From contig NZ_QXED01000002.1 in NCBI RefSeq assembly GCF_003583365.1, forward strand, positions 558,001 through 622,000: DNA of 64,000 nucleotides, given 5' to 3'. The notes beneath the pieces are model-generated. The model was not told the origin of the DNA. It was given only the letters and a program-made list of their open reading frames with translations, and did no database searches. Source of the DNA: Fibrisoma montanum (GTDB lineage Bacteria > Bacteroidota > Bacteroidia > Cytophagales > Spirosomataceae). This document shows positions 1-10,382 of the stretch, piece by piece. Position numbers and translations under genes: made by a program. The first letter of the stretch is position 1, and every line of letters starts with the position of its first letter.

Positions 1-269
1 TTGCCGGTCCGGAACAGCGCCGTGTTGGTCGACAGGGGGGATTCCTCGAAGGAGAGGTTGTTTGAAAACTTCGTGATCTGAATGTGCGCGCCGAAGACGA
101 AAATCTTTTGCTGGATGGATTGTTTGTAGCCATACAAAATCCCAAAAGCCGCGATCAGAACCGCCAGACCAACCGTAATGCTGATGATACCGACGCGCGT
201 TACGGTGGACGAAAAACTACCCTCGGGCGCATGACGAACCCGCCGGGCCAGAAAAACAGGAACGTTCAA
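1..269 (-). CDS. ABC transporter permease, LolC/LolE (FtsX) type, N-terminal part
   Basis: This is the first ~89 codons of a minus-strand gene that leaves the window at base 1. The reading frame opens after a TAA at 284-282. The best start is TTG at 269-267, giving MNVPVFLARRVRHAPEG; no ATG is available there. A long hydrophobic segment (VGIISITVGLAVLIAAFGIL) lies at about residues 25-45 and is followed by YGYKQSIQQKIFVFGAHIQI. A short cytoplasmic lead, one N-terminal membrane helix and then a periplasmic domain is the layout of lipoprotein-releasing (LolC/E) permeases in Bacteroidota. I infer an inner-membrane subunit working with an ATPase encoded outside the window. A macrolide-export-like FtsX permease is an alternative. 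Confidence 0.72.
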   Translation of the reverse strand, partial: MNVPVFLARRVRHAPEGSFSSTVTRVGIISITVGLAVLIAAFGILYGYKQSIQQKIFVFGAHIQITKFSNNLSFEESPLSTNTALFRTG

Positions 270-472
270 GGAAACTGTTGATTAGCGTTGGACAAATCTA
301 ACGGATACAACATAGAAGTAACGCAGAAACAAAGCCCCCCGCTTAAAAAGACAGTTTTTTTATCGTTGCTCCGGGGCGTATTTCCCCGCAGAAAGGCCGG
401 ATCAGCCTGAATCCGGGTATGAATTGACGGGGCACCTGCTTATTTTTAGCGGTTTAAAACTGCTTGTACTGA

Positions 473-2632
473 ATGAGAATCCGATTCCATCTCGTTCTGA
501 TGCTGATTGGCCTGGCGGCCTGGTCTGGCACTGTGCGCGCTCAGAAAACCAGTCAGGTCGATAGTCTGACCGCCAACGGACTGCTTCTGCGCACGGGCTG
601 GCGGTGGCATCTGGGCGATAACCCGGCCTGGGCGAGTCCCGCCTTTGACGATAGCCGCTGGAATACCTCCGGGCCTAACTTCAGCATTATAAGCCTCCCG
701 GCGTTCAGGCAATCTCCGCTGGGCTGGTTTCGGCTGACCTTTGTGCTGGATTCGGCGGTGGCGCAGCAATCGCTTTCGCTGCACCTGAACCAGACAGGGG
801 CTTCGGAGATCTACCTGGATGGTACGTTGTTCCGGCGGTTGGGAAAGGTAGGGACCAGCTATACCCAACAGCAGACCTATACCCCCATATCGTGGGAGCG
901 CTATCTGTTGCCAGCCCTAACCGCGGGGCCACACGTACTGGCCGTACGGCTGTCGCAGCACCGGCCCCCCTGGTACGTGCCGAAGCGGTATTACCTGACC
1001 GGTCCCCTGTTTTCGGCCCGTCTGGTACCCACCAGCGGCCTGGTTGAACAGGTGGCGAACCGGCTGTATGTCAACACGGTTGCCAACTACATCGTGGTGG
1101 GCGTTTTTCTGTTGCTGAGTGTCATTCACTTTCTGTACTACGCGTACCGGCGACAGCGGACTAACCTAATCTTCGCCGTTGCCATGCTGCTTGGGGCATA
1201 CAGCCTCACCCTGACGGACGTACTGGCGGTGGAAACGGATACTGAACTGGCCGATTGGGTATCGTTGCTGAGTGGCCTTGCGGTGATGCTGTTCTTTTCA
1301 CTGTTGCTGGCGTTCTATTACATATACCTGAAGCAGCCGTTCGGCTGGTGGTTCTGGGGGCTGACATCGGGGCTGGTTGTATCGCGCGTCTGTCTCCACT
1401 ATTGGGGACCGCAGCAAGGGCTTAATGTGTTCAATACGCTGCTGCTCATCCTGATCATTCTGGAGGGGATACGCGTCAGTCGGCTGGCCGTACGCAGCCG
1501 TCGGGCCAATGCCCGGCTGCTGTTGTCTACCATACTGATTATGATCGGGATCCTCCTGGTGGGTTCTCTGATCAGCGTCTGGTTGTTCAGAACTTCTCCC
1601 GACTACAGTCCCTACATAAGCAATGTGATTAACCTCCTGTTTTTCATGACGCTGCCCATCGGATTTGCCATTCTGCTGGCCCGGGATTACGCGCAGACGA
1701 ACCAGAAGCTGGAGGAGCGGCTGGCTGACATTCAGCAGCTGTCGGCCGAGAAAGAATTGATTCTGACCGAACAGAACGAACGGCTCGAACAGCAGGTAGC
1801 CGAACGTACGGCCGAGCTGACCAAGTCACTGGCCGAGTTGCGCGATACGCAGGAGCAACTGATTCAGCGGGAGAAGATGGCATCGCTGGGCGAGCTGACG
1901 GCCGGCATTGCTCATGAGATTCAGAACCCGCTGAACTTCGTCAATAACTTCGCCGACGTATCGGTTGAACTGGTGGCCGAGCTGACAGAAGAAGCCCGGA
2001 AAGGCCCGGAACGCGACACTGACCTCGAAGCCGATCTGCTGGGGGATCTGGGGCAGAATCTGGCCAAAATCAGTCACCACGGCACGCGGGCTGCGGGCAT
2101 TGTACGCAGCATGCTCGACCATACCCGCACCAGCGTGGGTCAGCCGGAACCGGTCGATCTGAATGCGCTGGCCGACGAATTCCTGCGGCTGGCCTACCAC
2201 GGGCTACGGGCCAAGGATAAACAGTTCAATGCACGGCTCGTCACAAACTTTGCTCCGGACCTGGGCGCCCTGACGGTTGTACCGCAGGACCTCGGCCGGG
2301 TACTCCTGAATCTGTTCAACAATGCGTTTTATGCTGTTCAGGAACGGGCCAGCAAAGAGGGGGCTGAGTATTCACCTACGGTTGCCGTCGGTACGCACCG
2401 ATCAGCCGATGCCGTCGTTATTGATATACAGGATAATGGATTTGGTGTGCCCGAAGGCATTAGAGAAAAGATCTTTCAGCCTTTTTTCACTACCAAACCA
2501 ACCGGACAGGGTACGGGGCTGGGGTTGTCGTTGAGTTACGATATCATTACCAAGGGGCATAGAGGTACGTTGTCGCTGGAATCTACCGGCTCAACCGGAA
2601 CCACCTTTCGTATTCGACTGCCCGTCAACTGA
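473..2632 (+). CDS. 7TM sensor histidine kinase
   Basis: A 719-residue membrane sensor kinase. Residues 1-23 look like a signal peptide ending at VRAQ. Residues 24-200 form a periplasmic beta-rich domain resembling those fused to 7TM receptor kinases (7TMR-DISM class), and about 205-405 carry seven hydrophobic helices. A coiled coil (408-460) leads to a HisKA domain with phospho-acceptor His481 in GIAHEIQNPLNF. The ATPase domain follows, with N box NLFNNAFYAV, G1 DNGFGVP and G2 GTGLGLSLS. No receiver domain or response regulator is adjacent, so the partner is unknown. A NamZ-type muramidase starts 32 bp downstream on the same strand and may be co-transcribed, which suggests, as inference, sensing of a cell-wall or sugar ligand. 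Confidence 0.9.
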   Translation: MRIRFHLVLMLIGLAAWSGTVRAQKTSQVDSLTANGLLLRTGWRWHLGDNPAWASPAFDDSRWNTSGPNFSIISLPAFRQSPLGWFRLTFVLDSAVAQQSLSLHLNQTGASEIYLDGTLFRRLGKVGTSYTQQQTYTPISWERYLLPALTAGPHVLAVRLSQHRPPWYVPKRYYLTGPLFSARLVPTSGLVEQVANRLYVNTVANYIVVGVFLLLSVIHFLYYAYRRQRTNLIFAVAMLLGAYSLTLTDVLAVETDTELADWVSLLSGLAVMLFFSLLLAFYYIYLKQPFGWWFWGLTSGLVVSRVCLHYWGPQQGLNVFNTLLLILIILEGIRVSRLAVRSRRANARLLLSTILIMIGILLVGSLISVWLFRTSPDYSPYISNVINLLFFMTLPIGFAILLARDYAQTNQKLEERLADIQQLSAEKELILTEQNERLEQQVAERTAELTKSLAELRDTQEQLIQREKMASLGELTAGIAHEIQNPLNFVNNFADVSVELVAELTEEARKGPERDTDLEADLLGDLGQNLAKISHHGTRAAGIVRSMLDHTRTSVGQPEPVDLNALADEFLRLAYHGLRAKDKQFNARLVTNFAPDLGALTVVPQDLGRVLLNLFNNAFYAVQERASKEGAEYSPTVAVGTHRSADAVVIDIQDNGFGVPEGIREKIFQPFFTTKPTGQGTGLGLSLSYDIITKGHRGTLSLESTGSTGTTFRIRLPVN

Positions 2633-2664
2633 CGATACCACCGCTTTGACTACCAAATTCTTGT

Positions 2665-3819
2665 ATGAAACACTTCATTATCACACTGTGCCTGCTTAGT
2701 CAACTCGCCGTTGCTCAATCAAAACCGGCTCTCCAGACCGGAGCCGAACAAACCAATCTTTACCTGCCCTCGCTGCGGGGTAAACGCGTGGGCATGGTGG
2801 TCAACCAAACCTCAGTCATCGGCCGACGTCACCTTGTCGATAGTCTGAAATCGCTCGGGATGACGATTAAAACGATATTTGCGCCCGAACATGGTTTCCG
2901 CGGGCAGGCCAGCGCCGGCGATAAGATCGCCGATAGCCGCGACCCCCGCACCGGTATTTCAATCATTTCGCTGTACGGAAAGAACGTAAGGCCGACGCCC
3001 CAGCAGCTCGATTCACTCGATGTCGTACTGTTTGACATTCAGGACGTAGGAGTTCGCTTTTATACGTACATCAGCACCCTCCACTACGTGATGGAGGCCT
3101 GCGCCGGGGTGAACAAACCGCTGATTGTGCTCGATCGCCCGAATCCGAATGGCCACTACGTTGATGGACCCGTGCTTGATCCGAAATTCAAGTCGTTTGT
3201 CGGGATGCACCCCATTCCCATCGTCCACGGGCTAACCGTCGGCGAACTGGCCCGGATGATCAACGGCGAGGGCTGGCTGGCGGGGTCGAAAAACTGCCCC
3301 CTGACCGTAATTCCGGTGAAAGGCTACACGCACCAGACAGCCTACGACCTGCCCGTTTCGCCATCGCCCAATCTACCGAACCGGCAGGCTATCCTGCTGT
3401 ATCCGTCGTTGTGTCTGTTCGAAGGAACGGTCGTCAGCGTTGGGCGGGGCACGGACAAACAGTTTCAGGTGATTGGGTCGCCTAACCCGAAGAACGGGTC
3501 GTTTCAGTTCACGCCCGTCGACAAGCCGGGAGCCGTGAATCCACCCAACGAAGGCCAGGTCTGCTACGGGCTCGATCTGACAAAAACCGACGCCCGGAAG
3601 CAGGGCTTTACGTTGAAATACGTAATTGACTTTTACAACAAAGCCGCCGACAAGGATAAATTCATTCTGGGGACTAATTTTATTGACAAGTTGTACGGCA
3701 GTGATCAGCTCCGGCTCCAGCTCAAAGCCGGGGTGTCGGAAGCCGACATCCGGAAGAGCTGGCAGCCGGCGCTGGATGCCTACAAAACGATCCGGAAAAA
3801 ATACCTGCTTTATCCATGA
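2665..3819 (+). CDS. namZ: Exo-beta-N-acetylmuramidase NamZ-type protein (DUF1343)
   Basis: A 384-residue secreted protein with a signal peptide (residues 1-18, ending VAQS). The rest is one DUF1343/YbbC domain, with the family motifs FAPEHGFRG near residue 73, DVVLFDIQDVGVRFYTY near 115-130, LDRPNPNG and HGLTVGELA. Members studied in Bacillus subtilis and Tannerella forsythia (NamZ) remove terminal N-acetylmuramic acid from peptidoglycan fragments in an exo manner. I expect it to act in the periplasm or outside the cell in wall-fragment salvage. The gene lies 32 bp after the sensor kinase and before a secreted SGNH esterase, which could deacylate similar sugars. The family assignment is firm; exact substrate preference is inferred. 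Confidence 0.85.
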   Translation: MKHFIITLCLLSQLAVAQSKPALQTGAEQTNLYLPSLRGKRVGMVVNQTSVIGRRHLVDSLKSLGMTIKTIFAPEHGFRGQASAGDKIADSRDPRTGISIISLYGKNVRPTPQQLDSLDVVLFDIQDVGVRFYTYISTLHYVMEACAGVNKPLIVLDRPNPNGHYVDGPVLDPKFKSFVGMHPIPIVHGLTVGELARMINGEGWLAGSKNCPLTVIPVKGYTHQTAYDLPVSPSPNLPNRQAILLYPSLCLFEGTVVSVGRGTDKQFQVIGSPNPKNGSFQFTPVDKPGAVNPPNEGQVCYGLDLTKTDARKQGFTLKYVIDFYNKAADKDKFILGTNFIDKLYGSDQLRLQLKAGVSEADIRKSWQPALDAYKTIRKKYLLYP

Positions 3820-3934
3820 GGCAAACAGGCGGGGTGTCGCCGGCTTTCGCCAACAATTTACCTGAACGGACCGTTACGTCGATTCAGGCTGTAGAAAACC
3901 ACCTGTCAACACCGCTTTACCGGACCATGTAGCT

Positions 3935-6025
3935 ATGCCTGCTCGTTTTGTTGCCCATACCTACGTGCGACTCTTTATCCTAACGCTGGCCGCCATTCTT
4001 GGCCGTGCCGTGCCGGGCTCGGCCCAGGTTACCCTCAGCCAGTGGCCGGCTCCGTTGCAGTTGTACCCCCGCGATCAGAACAGCCAGTGTACGGTCAGCA
4101 TCTCCGGCCGCGCATCGTCTGCCGCCGTTAGGGCCGTTTCGCTGGTCGTACTGCGCAACCAGCAGCGCTATCGCTACGAACGCGTACCGGTTGAGCCGAC
4201 TACGGGACGTTTTGGTTTTAAGCCGGTGATCAGAGCCGAACTGGCCGAATACAGTTTTCTCTTGTTTACCCACCACGCTCCGGCTAATCCGGCAGTTGAT
4301 GGACTGTCGGTAGGGGATTCGGTACGGGTGGCCGTTCGGGACAGCATTGTTTGCGGGGACGTCTTTCTGATCATGGGGCAGTCGAACGCGGTGGGCGGGT
4401 CTGATCCGAATCCGTACCGAAATGAATTTTGCCGCTCCTTCGGGGTAAATCGTCCTGGTACGCCCTACAACCCAGCCGATACCGCCTGGTGCCTGACCAA
4501 TACGGGCGAAGGCCTGAACAGCCTGTGGGGTGTTGAACTGCAGCGGCTCATCGGCCAGCAGCACGGTATTCCAACGGCGGTCATCAACGGGGCGGCTCCT
4601 TCAACCACCATCGGCGAACACACAACCCGGACCGAAGGCCGACCCGACAACCTGGCTACGCTGCACGGGCGACTGCTCTACCGGGCGCGAAAAGCCGGGG
4701 TGGCCGATCACGTACGGGCCATGATCTGGCGGCAGGGCGAGGCCGAAGCGCAGGGCAATCCAGGGGCGTATGAGCAGTGGTATCCGCAGCTCTACAACCA
4801 CTGGAAGCTGGATTATCCGAACCTCCGGAAAGTCTATCATTCGCAGTTGAACCTGCTGACCGATCCGGTGCTGGGGGCCGGGGCGTTGCGCGATTACCAG
4901 CGCCGGTCAAAACAGAGTTTTCCCGATAATCAGCCGATCGCGACGGTCGGGCTGGCGGCTTATAACGGTGTCCATTTTGGCAATGAGGGGTACCGGCAGT
5001 TTGGGCAGGAACTGTTTCGGCTGGTGGCCCGCGACTTTTACGGGGCCACGGACACGAGCAATATCGAATCGCCGGACATCCAGCGGATTTTCTTCCGCAC
5101 GCCCGCCCGCGACGAACTGGTCCTGGAGTTTAATGCAGGGCAGGTAATGCGCTGGCCGGCCGATACGACGCTGGTAAACCCTGGCAACGGAAACCGGTCT
5201 CAACTGGCACTGCCCCTGTTCATGTACACCGATTACCCTAGCGGAGAGGCCAGTTTTATTCAATCGGCAACCGAGCAGGGCAACCGCATTATCCTGAAAT
5301 TGAAGAAACCAATGTACGCCCAGACGCTGACGTACCTGCCTTCTTACTACCAGGATGGGCCGCTCGGCTACTTTGCCGGTCCGTTTATCCGGAACCGCCG
5401 GGGCATGCGGGCGCTGACGTTCTTCCGCGTGCCGATTGCGGCTCCGCTGCCGGTAGCGACGGATTTGCAGGCAGTAGCCGTCGATACCAGCCACGTCCGG
5501 CTGAGCTGGAACCAGCCCGTCGATGAGGTAGAGGAGTGGCTGGTCGAACGCGCCGACAGTACGGGTCAGTTCAGGCAGCTGGCCCGCCTGCCCGGCTCCG
5601 TACTGACCTACAACGATTTCCGACGTTTGCCCGGTCAGGCTACCGAAAGTCTGCGGCTCGATGCCTTGTACCAGTACCGCGTCCGGGCACTGAGCCGACG
5701 CGCCGAAGCCGATTATTCGCCCGTAGTGACGGCCTCGCTGCGGCTGGTGCTGGCCCTGGACGAAAGCGAAGGCGTGGCGCGGGTGTATCCCAACCCGGCC
5801 AGCGATGAAGTGCGGGTTGACGTGCCGGCCGGCTGGGCGGGGGCTACCGTCCGGCTTACGCTGACCGACATGGGGGGGCGGGTGGTCTGGCGTCGCTCCG
5901 AACAGGTAGCCGGCGGTGAACTGCTGGTCCGGACGTCGGTGAAGGCGTTGCCGGCCGGGTCGTACCTGCTGGCGGTAGAGCACCGGCAGGCGGTTCTGCG
6001 CTGCCGCCTGGTGGTTGGACGTTGA
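3935..6025 (+). CDS. Secreted SGNH/sialate O-acetylesterase-like protein with T9SS C-terminal domain
   Basis: A 696-residue exported protein with a signal peptide of about 31 residues ending PGSAQ. An SGNH-hydrolase core carries the nucleophile block [11 protein letters not shown] (Ser150), a later [10 protein letters not shown] block and a VHFGNEGY block with the likely catalytic His. This MGQSN form is typical of sialate O-acetylesterase and carbohydrate esterases. About residues 505-605 look like a fibronectin type III fold. The last ~80 residues ([14 protein letters not shown] ... GSYLLAVEH) are a type IX secretion sorting domain, so the enzyme is likely released or held on the cell surface. 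It probably removes acetyl groups from glycans; the exact sugar is not readable. The stop codon lies inside the guaA promoter region. Confidence 0.8.
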   Translation: MPARFVAHTYVRLFILTLAAILGRAVPGSAQVTLSQWPAPLQLYPRDQNSQCTVSISGRASSAAVRAVSLVVLRNQQRYRYERVPVEPTTGRFGFKPVIRAELAEYSFLLFTHHAPANPAVDGLSVGDSVRVAVRDSIVCGDVFLIMGQSNAVGGSDPNPYRNEFCRSFGVNRPGTPYNPADTAWCLTNTGEGLNSLWGVELQRLIGQQHGIPTAVINGAAPSTTIGEHTTRTEGRPDNLATLHGRLLYRARKAGVADHVRAMIWRQGEAEAQGNPGAYEQWYPQLYNHWKLDYPNLRKVYHSQLNLLTDPVLGAGALRDYQRRSKQSFPDNQPIATVGLAAYNGVHFGNEGYRQFGQELFRLVARDFYGATDTSNIESPDIQRIFFRTPARDELVLEFNAGQVMRWPADTTLVNPGNGNRSQLALPLFMYTDYPSGEASFIQSATEQGNRIILKLKKPMYAQTLTYLPSYYQDGPLGYFAGPFIRNRRGMRALTFFRVPIAAPLPVATDLQAVAVDTSHVRLSWNQPVDEVEEWLVERADSTGQFRQLARLPGSVLTYNDFRRLPGQATESLRLDALYQYRVRALSRRAEADYSPVVTASLRLVLALDESEGVARVYPNPASDEVRVDVPAGWAGATVRLTLTDMGGRVVWRRSEQVAGGELLVRTSVKALPAGSYLLAVEHRQAVLRCRLVVGR

Positions 6026-6030
6026 GAATG

Positions 6031-6063
6031 TTGAGCCACGTATCGAAAAATGCCCTAACTTTG
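6031..6063 (+). promoter_or_regulatory. Bacteroidota-type promoter of guaA
   Basis: An exact TAnnTTTG -7 element (TAACTTTG, 6056-6063) lies 22 bases after a TTG at 6031-6033. The guaA ATG follows 17 bases later at 6081, so the leader would be very short. The promoter begins right after the esterase stop codon, which argues that guaA has its own transcript. Confidence 0.6.
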
Positions 6064-6080
6064 CATTTTGGATACCTATC

Positions 6081-7628
6081 ATGGCCACCGAACAAATTCT
6101 GATTTTAGATTTTGGTTCGCAATACACCCAATTGATCGCTCGCCGGGTCCGCGAACTGAACGTTTACTGCGAGATTCATCCGTACAATCATCTCCCCCAA
6201 CTCATTGCATCGACGAACCGCTCTTCCATCAAGGGTGTAATTCTGTCCGGAAGTCCAGCTTCTGTGCGCGATGCTGATGCCCCAACCATCGACCTGAACG
6301 CGCTGCGGCACGAAACGCCGGTGCTGGGTGTCTGCTATGGCGCGCAGCTCATGGCGCAGACGAGCGGGGGCGAAGTGAAACCCTCGTCGATTCGGGAGTA
6401 CGGCCGGGCGAAACTGGGTACGGTCAACGATCAGAACCCACTGCTGCACGGTATCGATCAGCACTCGCAGGTCTGGATGTCGCACGCAGACACCATCATG
6501 AGCGTTCCCGAGAATTTCAGGATCATTGCCTCAACCGATACGGTTCGCGTGGCTGCGTTCCAGATCGACGGCGAGCCGACCTACGGAATTCAGTTCCACC
6601 CGGAGGTGACACACTCGCTGCAGGGGAAAGCGCTGCTTAAAAACTTCGTCGTTGACATTTGCGGCTGCTCACAGAACTGGACCGCCGAATCGTTTGTCGA
6701 ATCGACCGTTGCGCAGTTGAAAGAGAAACTGGGTACCGATAAAGTTGTGATGGGCTTGTCGGGGGGCGTCGATTCGTCGGTGGCGGCTACGCTCATTCAC
6801 CGGGCCATCGGCACGAATCTTTACTGCATTTTTGTTGACAACGGCGTTCTGCGCAAAGATGAGTTCGGCGACGTACTGGAAAGTTATAAAGAGCTGGGGC
6901 TGAATGTGAAAGGTGTCGATGCCAGGGAGCAGTTCTACGGTGCCCTGGTCGGCCTGACCGATCCCGAAGCCAAGCGCAAAGCCATCGGCAAAACCTTCAT
7001 TGACGTATTCGACCACGAAGCGCACCTGATCGAGGACGTATCGTGGCTGGGGCAGGGAACAATCTACCCCGACGTAATCGAATCGGTTTCGGTAAAAGGG
7101 CCGTCGGCGACCATCAAATCGCACCATAACGTAGGTGGCCTGCCCGATTTCATGAAGCTGAAAGTCGTGGAGCCGCTCAATACGTTGTTTAAAGATGAGG
7201 TTCGGGCGGTGGGCAGAACGCTGGGCTTACCCGACACGATTCTGGGTCGTCATCCGTTCCCCGGACCGGGTTTAGCCATCCGGATTCTGGGCGACATCAC
7301 GGCCGAAAAAGTGCAGATTCTACAGGAAGTCGACGCGCTGTTCATCAACGGGCTGAAGCGCGAGGGGCTGTACGATAAGGTCTGGCAGGCCGGTGCCATT
7401 CTGTTGCCGGTGCAGTCGGTGGGCGTCATGGGCGACGAGCGGACGTATGAGCGGGTCGTGGCGCTACGTGCTGTAACGAGCGTGGACGGCATGACTGCCG
7501 ACTGGGCGCATTTGCCCTACGAGTTTTTGGCCGATATCTCCAATGAGATCATTAACAAGGTCAAAGGCGTCAACCGCGTAGTGTACGATATTTCGTCAAA
7601 GCCACCCGCTACAATTGAGTGGGAATAA
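6081..7628 (+). CDS. guaA: GMP synthase (glutamine-hydrolysing)
   Basis: A 515-residue cytosolic enzyme converting XMP, glutamine and ATP to GMP, the last step of guanylate synthesis. The N-terminal class I amidotransferase domain (residues ~5-195) has catalytic Cys85 in GVCYGAQ and the His/Glu pair in QFHPEVTHS. The ATP pyrophosphatase domain has the PP-loop [10 protein letters not shown] near residue 232. The C-terminal dimerisation domain ends KPPATIEWE, the usual family end. I chose ATG 6081 ([12 protein letters not shown]) over an in-frame start at 6015, because the earlier one overlaps the promoter and adds non-conserved residues. Length is normal for GuaA. The gene is followed by a perfect 60-bp palindrome. 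Confidence 0.98.
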   Translation: MATEQILILDFGSQYTQLIARRVRELNVYCEIHPYNHLPQLIASTNRSSIKGVILSGSPASVRDADAPTIDLNALRHETPVLGVCYGAQLMAQTSGGEVKPSSIREYGRAKLGTVNDQNPLLHGIDQHSQVWMSHADTIMSVPENFRIIASTDTVRVAAFQIDGEPTYGIQFHPEVTHSLQGKALLKNFVVDICGCSQNWTAESFVESTVAQLKEKLGTDKVVMGLSGGVDSSVAATLIHRAIGTNLYCIFVDNGVLRKDEFGDVLESYKELGLNVKGVDAREQFYGALVGLTDPEAKRKAIGKTFIDVFDHEAHLIEDVSWLGQGTIYPDVIESVSVKGPSATIKSHHNVGGLPDFMKLKVVEPLNTLFKDEVRAVGRTLGLPDTILGRHPFPGPGLAIRILGDITAEKVQILQEVDALFINGLKREGLYDKVWQAGAILLPVQSVGVMGDERTYERVVALRAVTSVDGMTADWAHLPYEFLADISNEIINKVKGVNRVVYDISSKPPATIEWE

Positions 7629-7635
7629 ATAAGTT

Positions 7636-7695
7636 GTACGTATAGCTGTTTTACTTAAGAACAGGCCTGTTCTTAAGTAAAACAGCTATACGTAC
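7636..7695. repeat. Perfect 60-bp palindrome between convergent genes
   Basis: Bases 7636-7665 and 7666-7695 are exact reverse complements with no spacer (30-bp arms, centre AGG/CCT). It lies 7 bp after the guaA stop and 23 bp before the end of the convergent permease gene. It could act as a terminator for both, but it lacks the GC-rich stem, short loop and T-run of an ordinary intrinsic terminator. Confidence 0.95.
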
Positions 7696-7718
7696 CAAAG
7701 AAAGTGATCTGAACCGGT

Positions 7719-10382
7719 TTAGTCCGTTTTGAGATTTTTTACCGGATTGGAGCGGGCCGCTCTCAGGGTCTGCGAACCAATCAGGAGAACCGCCAGCAAA
7801 ATAACGATCAGGCTGCCGGCCAGCAGTTCAGCCAAACCGATGGGTGGGTGATACGCAATGTCGGGCAGAACTACTTTGTCGAAGAACAGGTACGTAGCGG
7901 GCAGCGAGATCAGGGCGGCTACGGCCAGTAAGCTCAGGAGTCCCTTGCTCAGGGCCAGCACCAGCGACGAATCGCTGGCACCCAACACTTTTCGGATGCT
8001 GATTTCCTTGAGTTTGGTTTCGGTGGTGAACACAACCATGCCAAACAGCCCCAGCGAGGCAATGCAAATCGCAAGGAAAGCGATAAAGCCGATTACTTTC
8101 AGCATCCCCGAAAACATCCGGTAAGCCTCTTCAATCTGGTCGTCGTAAAACTTGGCTTCGAGCGGATGCACCTTATCAATCGTTTGCCAGGCGGCTTCGA
8201 TCTGTTCCATCGTGGCCGCAATATTCGGAGACGCTACTTTCACGTTGAGGTAGCCGCCGGGTTCGGCCGAATAGCGGAACATCACCGGTTTGATGGGATG
8301 GAGAACCGTTTCGTAATGAAAATCCTTGAGCACACCCACAATCGTCATTTTTTTTCCATCGACCGTTACCAGCTGACCAAGTGCTTTACGGGGATTTCTC
8401 TGGGCAATGTTAAACCGCTTCAGGACCTGCTCATTGACGATTATTTCGCTTTCTTCACCGTTTCTGGGGCGAAGACTGAAATTTTTCCCAGCCACTAACT
8501 TGTGTTTATGCATGGGCAGATAATGCTCGTCGACTAAATTAAGCCAGACCAGGGCCGAATCAGCCGGATTGTTGTATTTCATCATGGTGCCGCCTACACT
8601 GCCCAGGCTGGTTACCATTGATGACTGAGCGATGGCACTGACGCCGGGGATCGCAGCCAGTTCCTTCGCCAGGACATTGCCTTTGTTGCCCCGAAGGGGG
8701 ATGTTCAGAATGTTCTCCGTCTGAAAGCCCAGATTAAAGGAAAGAAAGCTGCGGTACTGTACGTACCCAACCACCGTAGCGGTAATGAAGATGAGCGAAA
8801 GGGTATACTGCACCACAATCAGCACCTTTCGCATCGTAACGCGCCGGAACACCTTGAGGGCGGAAACGTCTTTGATAACCAGTATCGGGTTGACTCTGGA
8901 GAAAAACAGCGCCGGTAATAAGCCGGCAAGCAGCCCTACACCAACGGCCATGGCTATGAAATAAACAACGGTCTGAACCGACAGGTCGAGGGAAACCAGA
9001 TTACGTAGGTCAGCATCAAGGGCCAGAAACTGCGTTCGCAGGAGTAAAAACAACCCAAACGAAAACACCAGTGCCAGCAGGGCAATCAGGACCGACTCGG
9101 TCATAAACTGCCCCATAACGTGACCTCTGAGGGCGCCGATTACCTTGCGGATACCCGCCTCCCGCGAGCGACGTAACGACCGGGCAATGGACAGATTGGT
9201 GTAATTGAAGCAAGCGGATAAAATAACGACGAAGGCCAGTCCGCCCAGTATCCAGACAACCAGGGGGGACATTGTTGGCCCAATGGCGTTGGAAAGCCTC
9301 CGTCCTAAAGCCGCTTCCTTGAGTGGTTGAAGCGCTACGGTAAACGTTCTGTTTTTAATGGCCGCATTTTCTGCGGTATTGATTCTGGCCAGCGTTGCCT
9401 GCAGCGATTGGACATCACGTCCCTCCGGCAGCAGAACATACACGTAATTCTGCCAGATGTCCTCCCAGCTCTGCAAATTTGGGTCTATCTTCGCTTGTAA
9501 CGCTTCAGCGGTCGCAAACGAAACGAGGGCTTCGAACCGGAGGTGCGAAAATTTAGGTACGTCCTTCGCCACGCCGGTCACCGTATAGTTCAGGGTGTCG
9601 AACCGGACTACCTTGCCCAGCGGATCGGCTTCGCCAAACAGTTTTTCCGCTGTTTTCTCGGTCAGTACCACCGAATACGGCTCTTTTAAAGCCGTGGCCG
9701 GATTGCCTTTCAGCAGCGGAAACGTAAACACCCTGAAAAAGGCGTCATCGGCCCAGTAGGCAGTAAGCGGCACCACCGTTTCGCCCACGTGTGCATCGCC
9801 CCCGAAACCACTCCGCATGATAACCACGTCTTCTACCCCGGCAACCAATTCGCGTATTCGTTTGCCCGCCTTCACCGACGTAGACGCCAGGTCCATCGGG
9901 GGTTGTTCCGGAGTCTGGTACGTCGTAATCACCCGGTAGATCCGGTCCTTTTTCTCCTGAAAATCGTCGTACGAGCGCAAATCGACGGTGAAAGCAATGA
10001 TCAACAGACCCACCGACATGCTGACGGACAGCCCTAAGATGTTGATGGACGAAAACAGTTTGTTGCGCAACAGGCTGCGCCGGGAGGTTTTAAGGTAACT
10101 GCCAAGCATGATCCAGTGAATGAAAAGGGTTAGCCAATCGGGTTTACGAATGGTGTAGAGTCGGAAAAACTTCAGCACATCGAGGCAGTAAATCTGTCGG
10201 GCGCGTCGCGGTCCTTTCTCGTGCAGATGTCGGTCGAAGAACTCATTCAGGTCCCCCTGCAAATCTTCGAGTAAGTCGGGATCGCAATACCAGCGCAGCA
10301 GCCGTTGCGCCCAGCGGGGCGGCTCGGCAGTCTCCCGGTCGGGGGCTTTTCGTCGGTCATTGTGGCGGGCCGGTGCTTTCAT
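7719..10382 (-). CDS. FtsX/MacB-type ABC permease with PadR-associated prefix domain
   Basis: An 887-residue inner-membrane protein. Residues ~15-85 (AQRLLRWYCDPDLLEDLQGD onward) match the 'permease prefix' domain found on permeases encoded beside PadR regulators. After it come a membrane helix near 105-125 (INILGLSVSMSVGLLIIAF), a MacB-type periplasmic domain, an FtsX membrane block near 370-490, a second periplasmic domain, and a final FtsX block with the motif EISIRKVLGAS. The same motif (EAGIRKVIGA) occurs in the first half, showing a duplicated architecture. No ATPase gene is adjacent, as in other orphan permeases of this kind. Its start overlaps the padR stop by 4 bases (ATGA), so they are translationally coupled. 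Transport substrate is unknown. Confidence 0.88.
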   Translation of the reverse strand: MKAPARHNDRRKAPDRETAEPPRWAQRLLRWYCDPDLLEDLQGDLNEFFDRHLHEKGPRRARQIYCLDVLKFFRLYTIRKPDWLTLFIHWIMLGSYLKTSRRSLLRNKLFSSINILGLSVSMSVGLLIIAFTVDLRSYDDFQEKKDRIYRVITTYQTPEQPPMDLASTSVKAGKRIRELVAGVEDVVIMRSGFGGDAHVGETVVPLTAYWADDAFFRVFTFPLLKGNPATALKEPYSVVLTEKTAEKLFGEADPLGKVVRFDTLNYTVTGVAKDVPKFSHLRFEALVSFATAEALQAKIDPNLQSWEDIWQNYVYVLLPEGRDVQSLQATLARINTAENAAIKNRTFTVALQPLKEAALGRRLSNAIGPTMSPLVVWILGGLAFVVILSACFNYTNLSIARSLRRSREAGIRKVIGALRGHVMGQFMTESVLIALLALVFSFGLFLLLRTQFLALDADLRNLVSLDLSVQTVVYFIAMAVGVGLLAGLLPALFFSRVNPILVIKDVSALKVFRRVTMRKVLIVVQYTLSLIFITATVVGYVQYRSFLSFNLGFQTENILNIPLRGNKGNVLAKELAAIPGVSAIAQSSMVTSLGSVGGTMMKYNNPADSALVWLNLVDEHYLPMHKHKLVAGKNFSLRPRNGEESEIIVNEQVLKRFNIAQRNPRKALGQLVTVDGKKMTIVGVLKDFHYETVLHPIKPVMFRYSAEPGGYLNVKVASPNIAATMEQIEAAWQTIDKVHPLEAKFYDDQIEEAYRMFSGMLKVIGFIAFLAICIASLGLFGMVVFTTETKLKEISIRKVLGASDSSLVLALSKGLLSLLAVAALISLPATYLFFDKVVLPDIAYHPPIGLAELLAGSLIVILLAVLLIGSQTLRAARSNPVKNLKTD

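Noticed and set aside
84-281. Plus-strand 65-codon frame at the left edge
   Set aside because: It is the shadow of the minus-strand permease gene, whose translation shows a clear membrane helix and family-like sequence.
4907-6127. Long 406-codon minus-strand frame opposite the esterase
   Set aside because: It lies entirely opposite two well-supported genes, has low-complexity Arg/Gln/Pro-rich sequence, and has no family features.
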